Assembly (NCBI GenBank): GCA_043228905.1 | Contig: JBHGNT010000009.1 | Span: 6,076,001-6,140,000 of the forward strand | Direction of reading: 5' to 3' | DNA: 64,000 bases | DNA from: Azolla caroliniana | Taxonomy: Eukaryota > Polypodiophyta | Notes under the pieces: model-generated | What the model was told of the DNA's origin: nothing | Database searches by the model: none | What the model saw: the letters and a program-made list of their open reading frames with translations, nothing else | In this document: positions 1 to 10,771 of the stretch, in pieces | Layout of the letters: each line of letters begins with the position of its first letter | Numbering within the stretch: position 1 is the first letter of the stretch | Program-made: the position numbers and the translations under genes

Positions 1-1677
1 GAAGAACCGGTTACCGAAGCTCCCGAACGGAGATATCCTCTAAGAGAGAGGAGGGCCCCCCGGAGATTTCCGGATCCAGAGCACGTGCTGCTAACCGACG
101 AGGGGGAGCCGGAGAGCTTTGAAGAAGCAAAGCACGACACCCAGAGCCGCAGGTGGTTGAGTGCCATGCAGGACGAGATGGATTCCCTGCATGAGAACCA
201 CACATATGAACTTGTGGAGTTGCCGAAAGGAAAGCGGGCACTTCGAAACAAGTGGGTGTTCAAGCTGAAACCGGGAGATGCCGGAAACCCCCCGAGATAC
301 AAAGCCAGGATCGTGGTGAAGGGGTTTCAGCAGAAGAAGGGCGTCGACTTCGACGAGATATTTGCCCCGGTAGTGAAGATGACCTCCATCCGGACGGTGC
401 TGAGCATAGCGGCAAGCATGGATCTCGAGGTAGAACAGATGGACGTGAAGACGGCATTCCTTCACGGTGACCTCGATGAAGAGATCTACATGCAGCAACC
501 GGAAGGATTCGAGAAGAAAGGGAAGGAGCACCTGGTATGCCGGTTGAAGAAGAGCCTTTACGGACTGAAGCAGGCTCCCCGGCAATGGTACCGGAAATTC
601 GACTCCTTCATGACCGACGAAGGGTACCTCAAAACGCAGTCCGACCACTGCGTGTTTGTGAAGAAGTTCGAAGGAGGAGACTTCCTAATACTCCTCCTGT
701 ACGTGGACGACATGTTGATCGTCGGACGGGACCAGGTCAAGATACGGATGCTGAAGAAGGCTCTTCACCGAACCTTCTCAATGAAGGACTTGGGTCCGGC
801 GAGGCAAATACTAGGGATGCACATCATCCGGGACCGGAAGAAGAAGCAGTTGTGGCTGTCACAGGAGAAGTACGTGACGAAGGTGCTTCACCGGTTCAAC
901 ATGTCGGAAGCAAGACCGGTCGGATCGACCCTCCCGGCAAACTGCAAGCTGTCCAACAAGCAAAGTCCCAAGACAAAGGCTGAAAAGGAGGATATGATGA
1001 AAGTGCCATATGCCTCAGCCGTCGGGAGCTTGATGTACGCCATGGTGTGTACGAGACCGGACATCGGATATGCAGTCGGAGTGGTGAGCCGGTACATGAG
1101 CAATCCCGGCAAAGAGCATTGGAACGCGACTAAGTGGATACTCCGATACCTGAAGGGCACGGCAAACGTGTGCCTCCGATTCGGCTCCGGTAAGCCCGAA
1201 CTCGACGGCTTTACCGATTCGGATATGTCGGCTGATGCTGATACCAGCCGGTCCACATCAGGGTATGTGATGACGTATGCAGGGGGAGTTGTTTCATGGC
1301 AGTCGAGGCTGCAGAAGACGGTTGCGTTGTCAACTACGGAGGCGGAGTACATGGCGGCTGTTGAAGCCGGCAAGGAAGTAATATGGATGAAGGACTTCAT
1401 TAGAGAGCTCGGTATCCGGCAGGAGGAGTACCGACTCTACTGTGACAGTCAGAGTGCAATCCACCTTGCGAAGAACGCGGCCTATCACTCCCGGACGAAG
1501 CACATCCAGCGAAGATATCACTGGATCCGGGAAAGGATAGAAGACAAGGAGTTCGTGCTGACGAAGATCCCCACGGACGAGAACGGGTCGGATATGCTGA
1601 CCAAGGTGCTCACACCCGACAAACTGGAGGCATGCCGGAAGAGGATCGGATTGGATAGACATCCCATGCCGAAGTGA
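1..1677 (+). CDS. Ty1/copia polyprotein, C-terminal part (RT and RNase H), partial
   Basis: The frame is open from the first base of the window to a TGA at 1675-1677, so the true start and the gag, protease and integrase parts lie upstream. A basic linker leads into the copia reverse transcriptase: the ARIVVKGFQQ and DFDEIFAPV blocks, MDVKTAFLHG, SLYGLKQAPR, and the catalytic YVDD near 700-712. The RNase H domain follows, with STTEAEYMA, the acidic residues around the YCDSQSA block, and the RTKHI motif near the end. There are no stops or frameshifts over about 555 codons, unlike every other retroelement here, so this copy is young or still functional in this part. It is followed directly by a polypurine tract and a 3' LTR. 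The family is certain; the lineage within copia is not. Confidence 0.95.
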   Translation, partial: EEPVTEAPERRYPLRERRAPRRFPDPEHVLLTDEGEPESFEEAKHDTQSRRWLSAMQDEMDSLHENHTYELVELPKGKRALRNKWVFKLKPGDAGNPPRYKARIVVKGFQQKKGVDFDEIFAPVVKMTSIRTVLSIAASMDLEVEQMDVKTAFLHGDLDEEIYMQQPEGFEKKGKEHLVCRLKKSLYGLKQAPRQWYRKFDSFMTDEGYLKTQSDHCVFVKKFEGGDFLILLLYVDDMLIVGRDQVKIRMLKKALHRTFSMKDLGPARQILGMHIIRDRKKKQLWLSQEKYVTKVLHRFNMSEARPVGSTLPANCKLSNKQSPKTKAEKEDMMKVPYASAVGSLMYAMVCTRPDIGYAVGVVSRYMSNPGKEHWNATKWILRYLKGTANVCLRFGSGKPELDGFTDSDMSADADTSRSTSGYVMTYAGGVVSWQSRLQKTVALSTTEAEYMAAVEAGKEVIWMKDFIRELGIRQEEYRLYCDSQSAIHLAKNAAYHSRTKHIQRRYHWIRERIEDKEFVLTKIPTDENGSDMLTKVLTPDKLEACRKRIGLDRHPMPK

Positions 1678-1685
1678 AGGGGGAG
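1677..1685 (+). other. Polypurine tract of the copia element
   Basis: AAGGGGGAG overlaps the stop codon and lies two bases before the LTR start at TGTTGGGATT. It is the usual plus-strand primer site of a plant copia element. Confidence 0.85.
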
Positions 1686-1687
1686 TT

Positions 1688-2301
1688 TGTTGGGATTACG
1701 GTCCCTTCGGATGGGATGGTCGGATGTCGGAGATGAATGCCGACAAGCCCGGTTTCGGTTTCGGAACCGGATGATGAAGACCCCGACTTCGGAGCCGGAT
1801 GACGAATGTACCCGGAGAGAGATCCGGATGCAGGGACATATCCGTGAATATGTCTGCTAAGGGCCCCTGAGGCTATAGTTGTAAATAGCCCCAAAGTCAT
1901 ATATGTATAAATATGACTTAGGGCAAATAGTTTTAGTGTTGCTAATCATTTTTCTGTTTTTCCACTCAAGAGGAGTGAAGAGGGAGCAGCCGTGAGAGAG
2001 AGAGAGAGAGATAGAGCGTGAGAGAGGAAGAGGACGACGCCTCTTTGTATTTCCGCCTCCTGTGGCGAGGACAGCGAGCTCAAGGTCGTCGCCTTGCAGC
2101 TCGCCATTGTATACTTCTCTGTATAGTGTTGGTTTGGAGTCTTGTACTCCCGTGGTTTTTCCCGTCTAGGGTTTTCCACGTTAATCCCTGTGTGTTCGCG
2201 TTTTTGTTTCTCTTTGTGGTTCCTATTTTCTGCTCCATTGATTCGCGCTTACTCGGTTGTGGCCGAGCGGTGAAGGTGAATCGAAGCGTTGATTTACAAC
2301 A
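1688..2301 (+). repeat. 3' LTR of the copia element
   Basis: A 614-bp LTR that starts TGTTG and ends CAACA, a perfect 5-bp inverted end pair. A TATA box (TATAAATA) is at 1906-1913 and a GA microsatellite at about 1994-2011 lies in the presumed transcribed leader. The 5' LTR is outside the window, so the target duplication cannot be confirmed; ATAAT at 2302-2306 is the candidate right-hand copy. The sequence after 2301 continues a minus-strand gypsy gag, so the copia inserted into that older element. Confidence 0.85.
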
Positions 2302-3980
2302 ATAATGACTATCCACTAGATCTTCTTCTTTCTCTTTCATTCTTGCCATAGTTGTGGCATTGGTTGTCACCTTTGTAGAAATGCCCTCTTCCCCATCCAC
2401 TTGTTGTCTTTTTCATTTGATAAGATCGTCGATGGTCTCATGGAACTCCTTCTTTACAATTCCAAGTAGTTCTCTCAATGTAAGGTCAATATGGCTATCG
2501 AGCACCCTTTCTTCAAGAACCTTCCTTAAGTTAGTTTTTTGTTCAATGTCCAACCTCAATTTGTATGTTGGCATCGTCTCTCCTTCCCCTTCTTGGCATT
2601 CCCTTCAGATGGCTGAGTCGATTCTTTGACTCTCTTGTTTGAGCTTTCATCTTCTTGACATATGGTCTTGATTACCTCTTCCTTCTTCTTAGCGCTTCTT
2701 GTGTCATGTTTCTTGGAAGGGCCTTCTTCTAGATCCGTTCTCTTTAGCTTCTCACCCACAAACTCTTCGTGGGTTTCATATATGAGCTCTGCGGAGATCG
2801 TGTTATTATAAATCTGATTCGCCATCCCGTAATGGTTTGCTAGCTTTGCATCATCCAAATTAATCTTCCCTTTCTTTTCGTATTCAAGGATGGTCGGGCA
2901 AAACCCCGTTCCAAGTTTAATCATCCCAAACTTCTCCTTCCCGATTCTTATACCAACGGATGTGGCATAGTGTATAGCTTCGACATGGCTTGCATCAGCC
3001 TCATCCATGATTTTCTTGAGACCTCATTCCTCTACCGAAATTCACTTGCAATGGCTTGCGAGTCTCGTTTGAGTGTATAATGTTGCCTTCCATGTAGACG
3101 AGGTTTTGTTGAATTGCCTCTTGAAGGCTAACACAATCTTTCCTCACATGATCCATACTATCACACCACACACATCTATATGGATCTTTCCCCTTTGGCC
3201 CTCGACGACTCATATTAGCTAACGAAACTGCTTCGAATTTTTTAGCCAACTCCTCAATGATAGAGTTCTTCATCTCTCTTTCGATCGGCTCGCTTTGCTT
3301 TGTCATCTCAATTGCTATTGGAGCCTTCCTTCTTTGGACCACTGGCCCCGTCATGTCGGAATCGTCTAGCCATCGCTTACGCTTGTCGAATCGATCACAT
3401 GCTCTTTTTACCGCAACCCAATCCGTTATGAGATCGTTGGGTTGTGATTCGTCCTCTAATAGACTACCTAGTTCTCGTCTATCTTTTGCATCTACCGCCT
3501 TTAAGAAGTATAAAACTTTATCTCCTTCGAGGAGTGTTTGGTCGGTTCTCGGAAGATGGTTATACATTTGGTCAAATTCGGTGTACACTCCTTATGTGTT
3601 CATGTTCTTTTCTTTCTTCTCGATCCACTTCATCAACGTATGACGAGTCATCCTCGATGCATCTTCAAGCATATATTCAACCAAAAGTGCCCTTTCAAAT
3701 CCCACCCATGTCATTTGGGCGGCTTGAATCTCCCTTATACGGCCTTCTAACCCAATTTCCATGACACGCTTGAAGCTTGATATTTGCTTCTCTTTAGTGA
3801 CATCTCTTTGTTGCATCTCCGTCTTGTATATAGAGAGAAAATCCGTAATGTTCCTTCCACCAAATTGGCCCGCTATCTCAATAGTCCGGTCAATGGCCTT
3901 GTTTAAGCTTGCATCATATGCTCGACAATAGCCACCAACTTTTCCACTTCCTCAGCTTGGGTATTTGTCGAAGAAGACAT
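2302..3980 (-). pseudogene. Ty3/gypsy gag remnant, truncated by the copia insertion
   Basis: On the minus strand an ATG at 3980 opens a gag-like frame that is soon broken by a stop, then continues at 3816-3592, 3588-3001 and 3008-2556 in shifted frames. A zinc knuckle of the CX2CX4HX4C type (CVWCDSMDHVRKDC) lies near 3160-3120. The whole stretch is collinear with the gag of gypsy B (20196-18070): helical gag core, a segment rich in acidic residues before the knuckle, and the AEAIHY-like block after it (here HVEAIHY). Similarity runs up to the copia LTR end at 2301, where the frame is cut. It is a dead, diverged member of the gypsy B family. Confidence 0.8.
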
Positions 3981-4027
3981 CTTCTAACCTTCTATTTCAA
4001 GCACTTGAATCCTTCCTACCGCCTCTT

Positions 4028-4043
4028 CACGTCGGGTTTACCA
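4028..4043 (-). other. Primer binding site of the minus-strand gypsy remnant
   Basis: Read on the minus strand this is TGGTAAACCCGACGTG, starting with the TGG expected for a tRNA CCA end. The equivalent site of gypsy B (20221-20236) differs at one position, which supports both calls. The primer tRNA is not identified. Confidence 0.65.
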
Positions 4044-4051
4044 CTTAATTA

Positions 4052-4395
4052 TGTCGTGAAAAATCCGTCATTATGTGTGGATTGTGAAGCGGAACCGCCG
4101 GGGTTATGGACTGGAAGGAATTAGAGCTCACACGCACAACACAATCAAGATTTACACATAAGACAAGTAGATGAAAGAGAACATTTGTTTATATCAAAAT
4201 AATAGATTCTTTATAATTTTTGAATCATGTTACAATGGGTTGGATATCAATATGAGGGATAATTTTTGAAAGAAGCGGAGAAAAGAAGAGAGTGGAATAT
4301 GTATAGAGTTTCTTTGTTGATCATGGCCCCTTTTTTGTTCAATTGCATGCGTCCACACATGACCTTTACTTTAGTTTCATGTGTCCATGTCGACA
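4052..4395 (-). repeat. Diverged 5' LTR remnant of the gypsy remnant; outer end uncertain
   Basis: The segment begins TGTCGTG in plus orientation, next to the primer site, and the first 60 bases resemble the start of the gypsy B LTR. TGTCG/CGACA ends fit the family. The outer end is a guess: a CGACA at about 4391-4395 lies in a locally repeated region and may not be the true boundary. Confidence 0.45.
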
Positions 4396-4460
4396 CATGA
4401 CCTTTACTTTAGTTGCATGGCCTCAACGTTCAGTTGCATGTGTCCACACATGACCTTTAC
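4345..4460. repeat. Short tandem-like repeat around ACACATGACCTTTACTTT
   Basis: Three copies of a 35-50 bp segment containing CACATGACCTTTACTTT occur here. The following 4461-4640 has loose repeats around 'gctcgtgcactac' and 'gatcgctc'. No gene is seen from 4396 to 4960. Confidence 0.6.
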
Positions 4461-4967
4461 TTTCGTTGAGTAGTTCAGCTCATTCATAGAGTTCAGCTCG
4501 TGCACTACAGATCGCTCAGAACGGCTCATGCACTACGAACACTCAAAACGATCCACGCACTATGGATCGCTTCGAACAACCGAATGGCTCGTGAAAGCAG
4601 CTCGTGCACTACAAATAGCCCCTGCACCAAACACCCAGATAAAAATTAATGGGGTGGTTCTTCTATGATGGTAAAATCATCCTCAGGGCTTGAATGGAAC
4701 TACCAAGCACCGAAATGGGTTTCCACCAATGGATTCCATTAGTGGACATGAGGTGTAAATATGTATACTCACGGTACAACTAAGTTACCATGTAAAAAGG
4801 GTCAGTGGGATATGTCTTCTCAAACTTCATACTCGCATAACTTGATACTTAGTTGTCTGTTTCATATGTAGTAAAATGCATTCAGAAGCTCTTAAGACGT
4901 CCATCTTTTCCATATCAAACCATTAAGCTAATCTAAAATAATTATTTCATTATTTTTCATATCGTGT

Positions 4968-7170
4968 GTGAAGAACCACATGATAGCGGTAACAACTCAC
5001 TATCGTGGGCTACTCACATACACTTATAGTATCCCAAAACAACCTAATCTAACAGAACTTGTATTGGAGGGAATGCAACAAAGAATTTCAGAGGTTGCAC
5101 AAGTTAATTTGTCAAGGCCACTCTTGGAAGAGGTGTCAGATGCTTTTGCGAGTATATGTAGAACGTCTTGTCTAGGCATCGACAAATTATCAAGAGATTT
5201 TTTTGAACAATTTTGTGAAGCGATTAAGGTTGACTTGGTTGATAGTCGTAATGAGGCATGGGATGTTGGATGCTTACCTGAGCATTTTAAAGAGGGGCTG
5301 ATATTTCTAATTCTTAAGGTACATGGTCTAATAGATTATGCAAGGCAATGGAGACTAATTACGTTGCTCAACACAATCTATAAGATTTTTGCTAATATTC
5401 TGGCCAAGCGGGTCAAACCCCACTTGCATGCACTAATTAATGTTGGACAAATAGGATTCATGGAAAACAGATGCATAATGAAAACCAATCAACATATTGC
5501 ATGTCTCACGCTTGACTTTGAGAAGGCGTATGACAGAGAACAATGGCCTTTTTTAGATAAAGTTATGGAGAGGTTGGGACTACCCTGAAAATGCAGATCG
5601 GTTGCGCTAACCCTTTACAAAGGAAGTTTGAGTAGGGTGCTGGTGTCAGGGCATCGGGGCCCAACAATTCCATTATGCAAGTCTGTCATGCAAGGGTGCC
5701 CGTTGGGCCCCTACCTTTATTTATTTATTGCAGAGGCATTTTCTTTCTTTTTAAACAAACTAAATGCAGGAATAAGGGGATGTAATTGTCCCACATGTGA
5801 GCAAGGAGTTGTTGGACTTAGCATATGCAAATGACACTATGCTCTATCGACAAGGCAATGACGCTAATTTACAGAAGGCTGAAGACAAATTGAGTTGTTT
5901 TGTAAAGCGTCATCGGGAAAAATCAATTGGGACAAAAGCTGAGGATTTTGGGTATGTCAAAACCCATGGCCTCTTTGGTGCCCTAATGCTGATTTTTAAT
6001 GGGTCCTCAATGGAATGGTTGTTAAATATTTGGGTTTTTTGGTGGGAGCTGAGACACCTAAAAACCGGCAACTTGAGAAAGTGAAAGACAAAATCAGAAA
6101 AAAGCTTTGGTTATGGGCATCAGTAAAGCTTTCTCTTGCAGGTAGGGTGGTCATGGTAAACCACATTTTGTTAGCCACCATGTGGCACTCGGTGGCATGT
6201 TGGATGTTAGACAAAGCTTGCATCAAAAACATTAACGCAATGGTGAGAGGGTTCCTATGGTTGGGTAGAGACCATGAGACGACACCAGCTAAAGTGGCAT
6301 GGAGTTGTTTGATCAAGGCAAAAAACCAGGGTGGACTTGGGTTGGTGGATCCTGTTCACCAAAGTAAAGCTTTACTCGGTAAGCTACTAGTGCGAAGTTT
6401 ACGATCTAAACTTGAATTGTGGAAGATGCTTCTTAGGGACAAAGGTGACCTTTGGTGTCTAAGGAATGACGACCCTTGGAAGGCATAGATGTGGTGGTTG
6501 TTCAGTCCAAACCTAAAGTCGAAAGAACCAGGTAGCAAGGAAGACAGGGTGGCCCGTGCCATAATGATGGCATGGTCAAGTGTAAGAGAAGGGTTGGTCT
6601 TAATGCAACCGAAAACGTTCAGGAGGAACAGCTTTGACAACCGTTGTTTTGGAACCCTAGGATTAGAAGCGAAGACGGTATGATGCTTGAACAAAATAAA
6701 ATAAAATCCATGGGGGCGCATGTTAGGGTACAATGTTAGTTCAGTAAGAGATTGAGAGGTTTTCATAATGATGAGGAGCAACGGTCAAATTGGTAGCATT
6801 ACTAGTAGGCTTGAAAAGGTGACCCAAGTGATAGATAAGGTTGTTAATCGTCTAGAAAGGTTGAATGAGGAAGAGGGGGTTTGGTCTTGGTGGTTTGTAA
6901 CTGAGGGTGATGGACAAATTATCCGAGGCAAGTGCCCATCTAATGAGTATCGCTTGTGGGGAAACCTTAGTGCTTTGTCTGACAATGGCCGGTGGTTGGC
7001 AGTGCGGGTGGTAGTGCGGGTGGCAGTGTTGGAAGGTAAGAAGTAGTAGTGTTGGATAATAATTCTAAACTATGGCTATTTGACAACAAGGCCCTATGCG
7101 ATTTGGAGTGGGATCCATTAGAGGTATGGTGGCAGAAACCGGGAACGAACAAACTGGAGGGGTTTTTTTA
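4968..7170 (+). pseudogene. Decayed LINE (non-LTR) reverse transcriptase, 5'-truncated
   Basis: Several shifted frames together read a plant LINE pol C-terminal half. Seen in order: WRLITLLNTIYKIFA near 5350 (fingers), LDFEKAYDREQW near 5515-5545 (motif A), QGCPLGPYLYLF near 5690-5725 (motif B), AYANDT near 5822-5838 where the usual YADD is changed to YAND, then KYLGFLVG and the C-terminal KVAWSCLIKAKNQGGLGL block at 6290-6345. A further acidic/Trp-rich stretch at 6768-7150 is probably the LINE C-terminus. The endonuclease domain is absent, as in 5'-truncated copies. The changed catalytic motif and multiple frame breaks show it is dead. No clear poly(A) tail or target duplication was found. 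Confidence 0.85.
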
Positions 7171-7189
7171 ATATAGTACTAAGCTAGGA

Positions 7190-8345
7190 AGGCATAACCA
7201 CGACACCCCAGACAAACTGGAGGACGAGCAGTCAGATACCTTGCCGACACCAGAACCGGAGTTAACGGAACTGGAAGCCCTAGACAGGCAAGTGGTAGAT
7301 CAACTTCTGACACTGCCACGTAAAACACTGAAAGAAGCAGAGGAAAGACCACCGACACCAAAAGAAGAGGAGGAAAGACCTCCGACACCACGAACCCGTG
7401 TTCCGACACCGGACGACAAGTCATTCCAATATCCCAAGTACCGGGATGATCTGATGCGGAAGCTCATGGCTATGCATTTCTACAAACATGGGAAGCAAAC
7501 CATGTGTCGCAACGCCTGACCGCCGCCGAAGCAGAACGCTTGAAGATTGTAGAGTTCAGCATGACATTGGAAGGACCAGCCGCGCGATGGCGCTTGACGC
7601 ACCCTCCCGACACCATCACGACGTTTGAGGACTTAAAAACTAGATTTTCACAGTTCTTCAACAAGGACGCTCACAACCGAAACTAGCAAGATAATTACCG
7701 GGATTACAACGGTGAACGATATGAGTGATACATCTGGGATCACTCCCCCGGTTACAACCAATGGAGGGAGGATCAAAAAACGCTTCAACAAAAAATGGAA
7801 CGTTAGAAAGGAGGACCGCTAGTGGCTGTTGGACAAGGGCACACCAAGTACCCAACCGGACCAAGGCCAAGCACCTAACCGACCACCAATAGGACCTCAA
7901 CGGAGTACCGGAGCGAACGCCGATTCTAGCAACACCCAGAAAGCGTACTGCTACTATTGCCGACAAGAAAGACTTTACAATAATCAATGTCCAGTTAAAA
8001 GCTACGAGAAAAGACCAGCCGTAAATATGGTGGTAGCAGAAGTCGCCGACATACAACAAGTCACCACCAGGGCAAAAGGCAAAAAAACGGAGTGGGAAAC
8101 ACAAGAGGCAATCCGAAAACAGCTACCGAGTGGGTGAAAAAGGCAAATGAGCGGAATGTGGCTGAGCTTGAACAACAAAAGGAGAAACCGAAAAAGGCCA
8201 CCGACACGATTCAATCGGAAAACCCAACATGGCAAGCGTTACAAGAATGTCAAATTACGCCGCCATTCGGTCGGTTATTACAGCAAGTGCCCCGGTTTAC
8301 GGAAGGGCTGATATCGGGAATGACCACATCAAACTTGTTGCCGGC
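7190..8345 (+). pseudogene. Gypsy A gag region
   Basis: Broken frames at 7241-7519, 7504-7686 and 7829-8137 read an acidic Pro-rich N-terminus, a gag core (EGPAARWRLTH and DLKTRFSQFF near 7580-7660), and a zinc knuckle whose histidine is replaced by leucine (CYYCRQERLYNNQC near 7945-7990). Stops include TAG at about 7684 and 7807. A basic helical segment (WVKKANERN near 8130) links to the protease. No LTR or primer site was found upstream, so the 5' end is missing or lies against the LINE. Confidence 0.75.
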
Positions 8346-9225
8346 TCCTGCGTTCTTCTCAAATCCGGAAGAAGGGCCAGCAGTAGTTGACACAAACAGT
8401 TCGGCAATCATCGCCATCGTCAAAGGACGGGAACTACTAGGGACAATTGTGGACAGAGGATCGGGCGTGAACATGATTAGTCTACGGACTTGTGATACCC
8501 TGGGAATCCTGGAATGGGAGCCTTGCCCGTTTTCGCTCCGGATGGCGGATACAAGTTCGGTAAGACCTACCAGTTTGATACAGGATTTAGACGTAACTAT
8601 CGGAGGACACGCATTCCGCATTTCGGCGGTGGTTCTCTAGCTCAATACACAAGGGGCTTACCCACTGTTGTTGGGCTACCCATGGCTAAAAACGACGCAT
8701 ATCAAACAAAACTATTAGAAAAACATGATTACCTTCCGGCGAGGAAAGGCTAAAGTAAGGGTACCTACCCACCCTCGATCGAGTACCCGCAAGGAGCTGA
8801 CACCGCTATATGCGGAAGGTGTAAATATGCTCGAGGGGCTTGTTGATGAAGAGGTCGACCAATACTTAGAAGAAAACCCCAAAGTTGTACCCCTATTTGA
8901 AATCGATGTGGCAGAAGCAGTGTCACCATATATAATGCAATAGGATGATGCCGACGAGGAACTGAATAGGGAAGCTATCAGAGAATTATGGCAAGCACAG
9001 GAAGCTCTGGAGAGGGAGATGGCGGTATCCCAACGCTTGAAAGCATCCCAGTTAGAGGAAGTGAACTTAGGAACTGGGGACGAAGCAAGACCGATTCATA
9101 TTGCTAAGCAAATGTCATCGGACAACAAGACGACGATGATCACTTTATTAAAGGAATTCCGGGACGTATTCGCCTGGTCCTATGAAGACATGCGGGAGCT
9201 GGATCGTCAGTTGTACCAACACTAG
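8346..9225 (+). pseudogene. Gypsy A protease and linker
   Basis: The frame from about 8330 reads a retroviral-type aspartic protease: IVDRGSGVNMISL near 8450-8485 stands where D(S/T)GS is usual, and YPLLLG in the alternative frame near 8660 matches the C-terminal hydrophobic-G block. In-frame TAG codons at 8638-8640, 8941-8943 and 9223-9225 are shared exactly with the second copy at 54928, 55231 and 55513. The linker (EELNREAIRELWQAQE) precedes the RT. Confidence 0.75.
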
Positions 9226-9942
9226 ATACACCTCAGTAACGATGCCAAACCGGTAGCACAACGACGTTACCGGATGAACCCTAACTATGCGGCAAAGGTG
9301 AAAGAGGAAATTGACAAGTTGCTACGGGTCGGTTTTATCCGACCAATGAAGAAAGCGGCATGGTTAAGTCCCATAGTCGTCGTGCCGAAAAAGAACAGTA
9401 AGATCCGGGTGTGTGTCGACTATCGGAAACTCAATGTGGCAACAATGACCGACGCCTTTCCACTTCCATTTACGGATGGAGTGCTAGACGCGGTAGCCGG
9501 TCATGAAGTGTATAGCTTCCTAGACGGGTTCAGTGGCTACAATCAAATAAGGATGCACTCCGACGACCAAGACAAGACGGCGTTTGTCACCGAATGGGGA
9601 GTTTTCGTCGCAGTGGTAATGATGTTTGGGCTCAAGACCGCGCCGAAGACCTTCTAACGAATAATCATGGAAATATTTGGCGAGTTCATCCTGGCATTCA
9701 TGCAGGTATTCCTGGATGACTTCGCCATGTATATCGGAGAAGGAGAACATCTCCAACACCTCCGGCTACGTCTTCAGAAATGCAGGAGTTATCGGTTAAG
9801 CCTGAATCCAGCAAAGTGGGTGTTCGGAGTAACAAGCAGTGCATTGATGGGCCATCTTGTCAGCAAGGACAGGATCGCGGTAGACCCCGATAAGGTCAAA
9901 GCAATCTTAGAAGCATCGACACCATCACGACCAAAGCTTTGA
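9226..9942 (+). pseudogene. Gypsy A reverse transcriptase
   Basis: Continuous gypsy RT signatures: SPIVVVPKKN, RVCVDYRKLN, SFLDGFSGYNQIRM, FGLKTAP, and the catalytic VFLDDFAMY near 9705-9730. A TAA at 9655-9657 breaks the frame where the second copy has CGA. A one-base deletion near 9928 relative to the second copy ends the frame at 9942. The enzyme is inactive but well preserved. Confidence 0.9.
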
Positions 9943-10771
9943 GTCGGTTTCTAGGGCAAATACGGTGGCATAGCCGGATGCTCAGGTATTTGGTTGATCT
10001 TGCTACACCATTGCATGCGGCGGTTCACCAAACACCGTTTCAATGGACGGATATGGAGGATACCGTTTACCGGGCACTGAAAGTACTGCTATCACAAGCA
10101 CCGGACTGTTCAAAAGAATTCCACATGTTCGTTGATGCGTCCAACATAGCAATCGGCAACACACTAATGCAAATGATTGAACCGAAATGGTACCGACCGG
10201 TCTATTATGCTAGCCGGAAGCTATCCTAGGAGGAACGAAATTATTCAACAACAGAAAGAGAAGCCTTAGGGATGATTTACAGTGTTACCAAGTTCAGGCA
10301 CTATTTATTGGGAAGGAAATTTTCATTCCATGTCGACCACTCAACGCTATTATATTTGGTCTCAAAGGCATCACTCATCGGCAAGCTGGCCCGATGGACA
10401 TTGTTGCTACAAGAGTTTGAGTTGGAAATATATCACCGGCCAGGAATACAACATGTGGTTGCCGATTATCTGAGCACTCTGGCGAGACCGGTGATGGAGT
10501 CACGGATGAGTTTCCGGATGCCGAGTTGTTTAAAGTAATAGCACAAACGGCAGCAGGTAGCACGGTAGTCAACGAAGACAAGTGGTTGACCAACACGAAT
10601 CAATTCCTAAGCACGGAACTCCCACCGGAGGAGATGAACCAGGATGAGCAGAAGCGGTTAGCGGTACAAAGCCGACATTTTTGTCTACTATAGGATACCC
10701 TATACCACAAAGGCGCTCATGGCATATGGTGGCGAACAGTGCGAAGCGACGAAAAGGACACAATATTACGA
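9939..10771 (+). pseudogene. Gypsy A RNase H and start of integrase
   Basis: RNase H blocks are seen: FVDASNIAIG near 10120, YYASRKLS, EREALGMIYSV, and HVDHSTLLYL. TAG stops at 10227-10229 and 10691-10693 are shared with the second copy. The frame enters the integrase N-terminus (DTLYHKG) and then changes abruptly near 10771 into copia gag coding sequence; in the second copy gypsy and copia are separated by the copia LTR and leader. The join is at a short shared string (GAGAA), as expected for a deletion. Confidence 0.85.

Noticed and set aside
91-1662. Minus-strand frames opposite the first copia ORF
   Set aside because: Shadows of the strongly coding plus strand; no independent similarity or start context.
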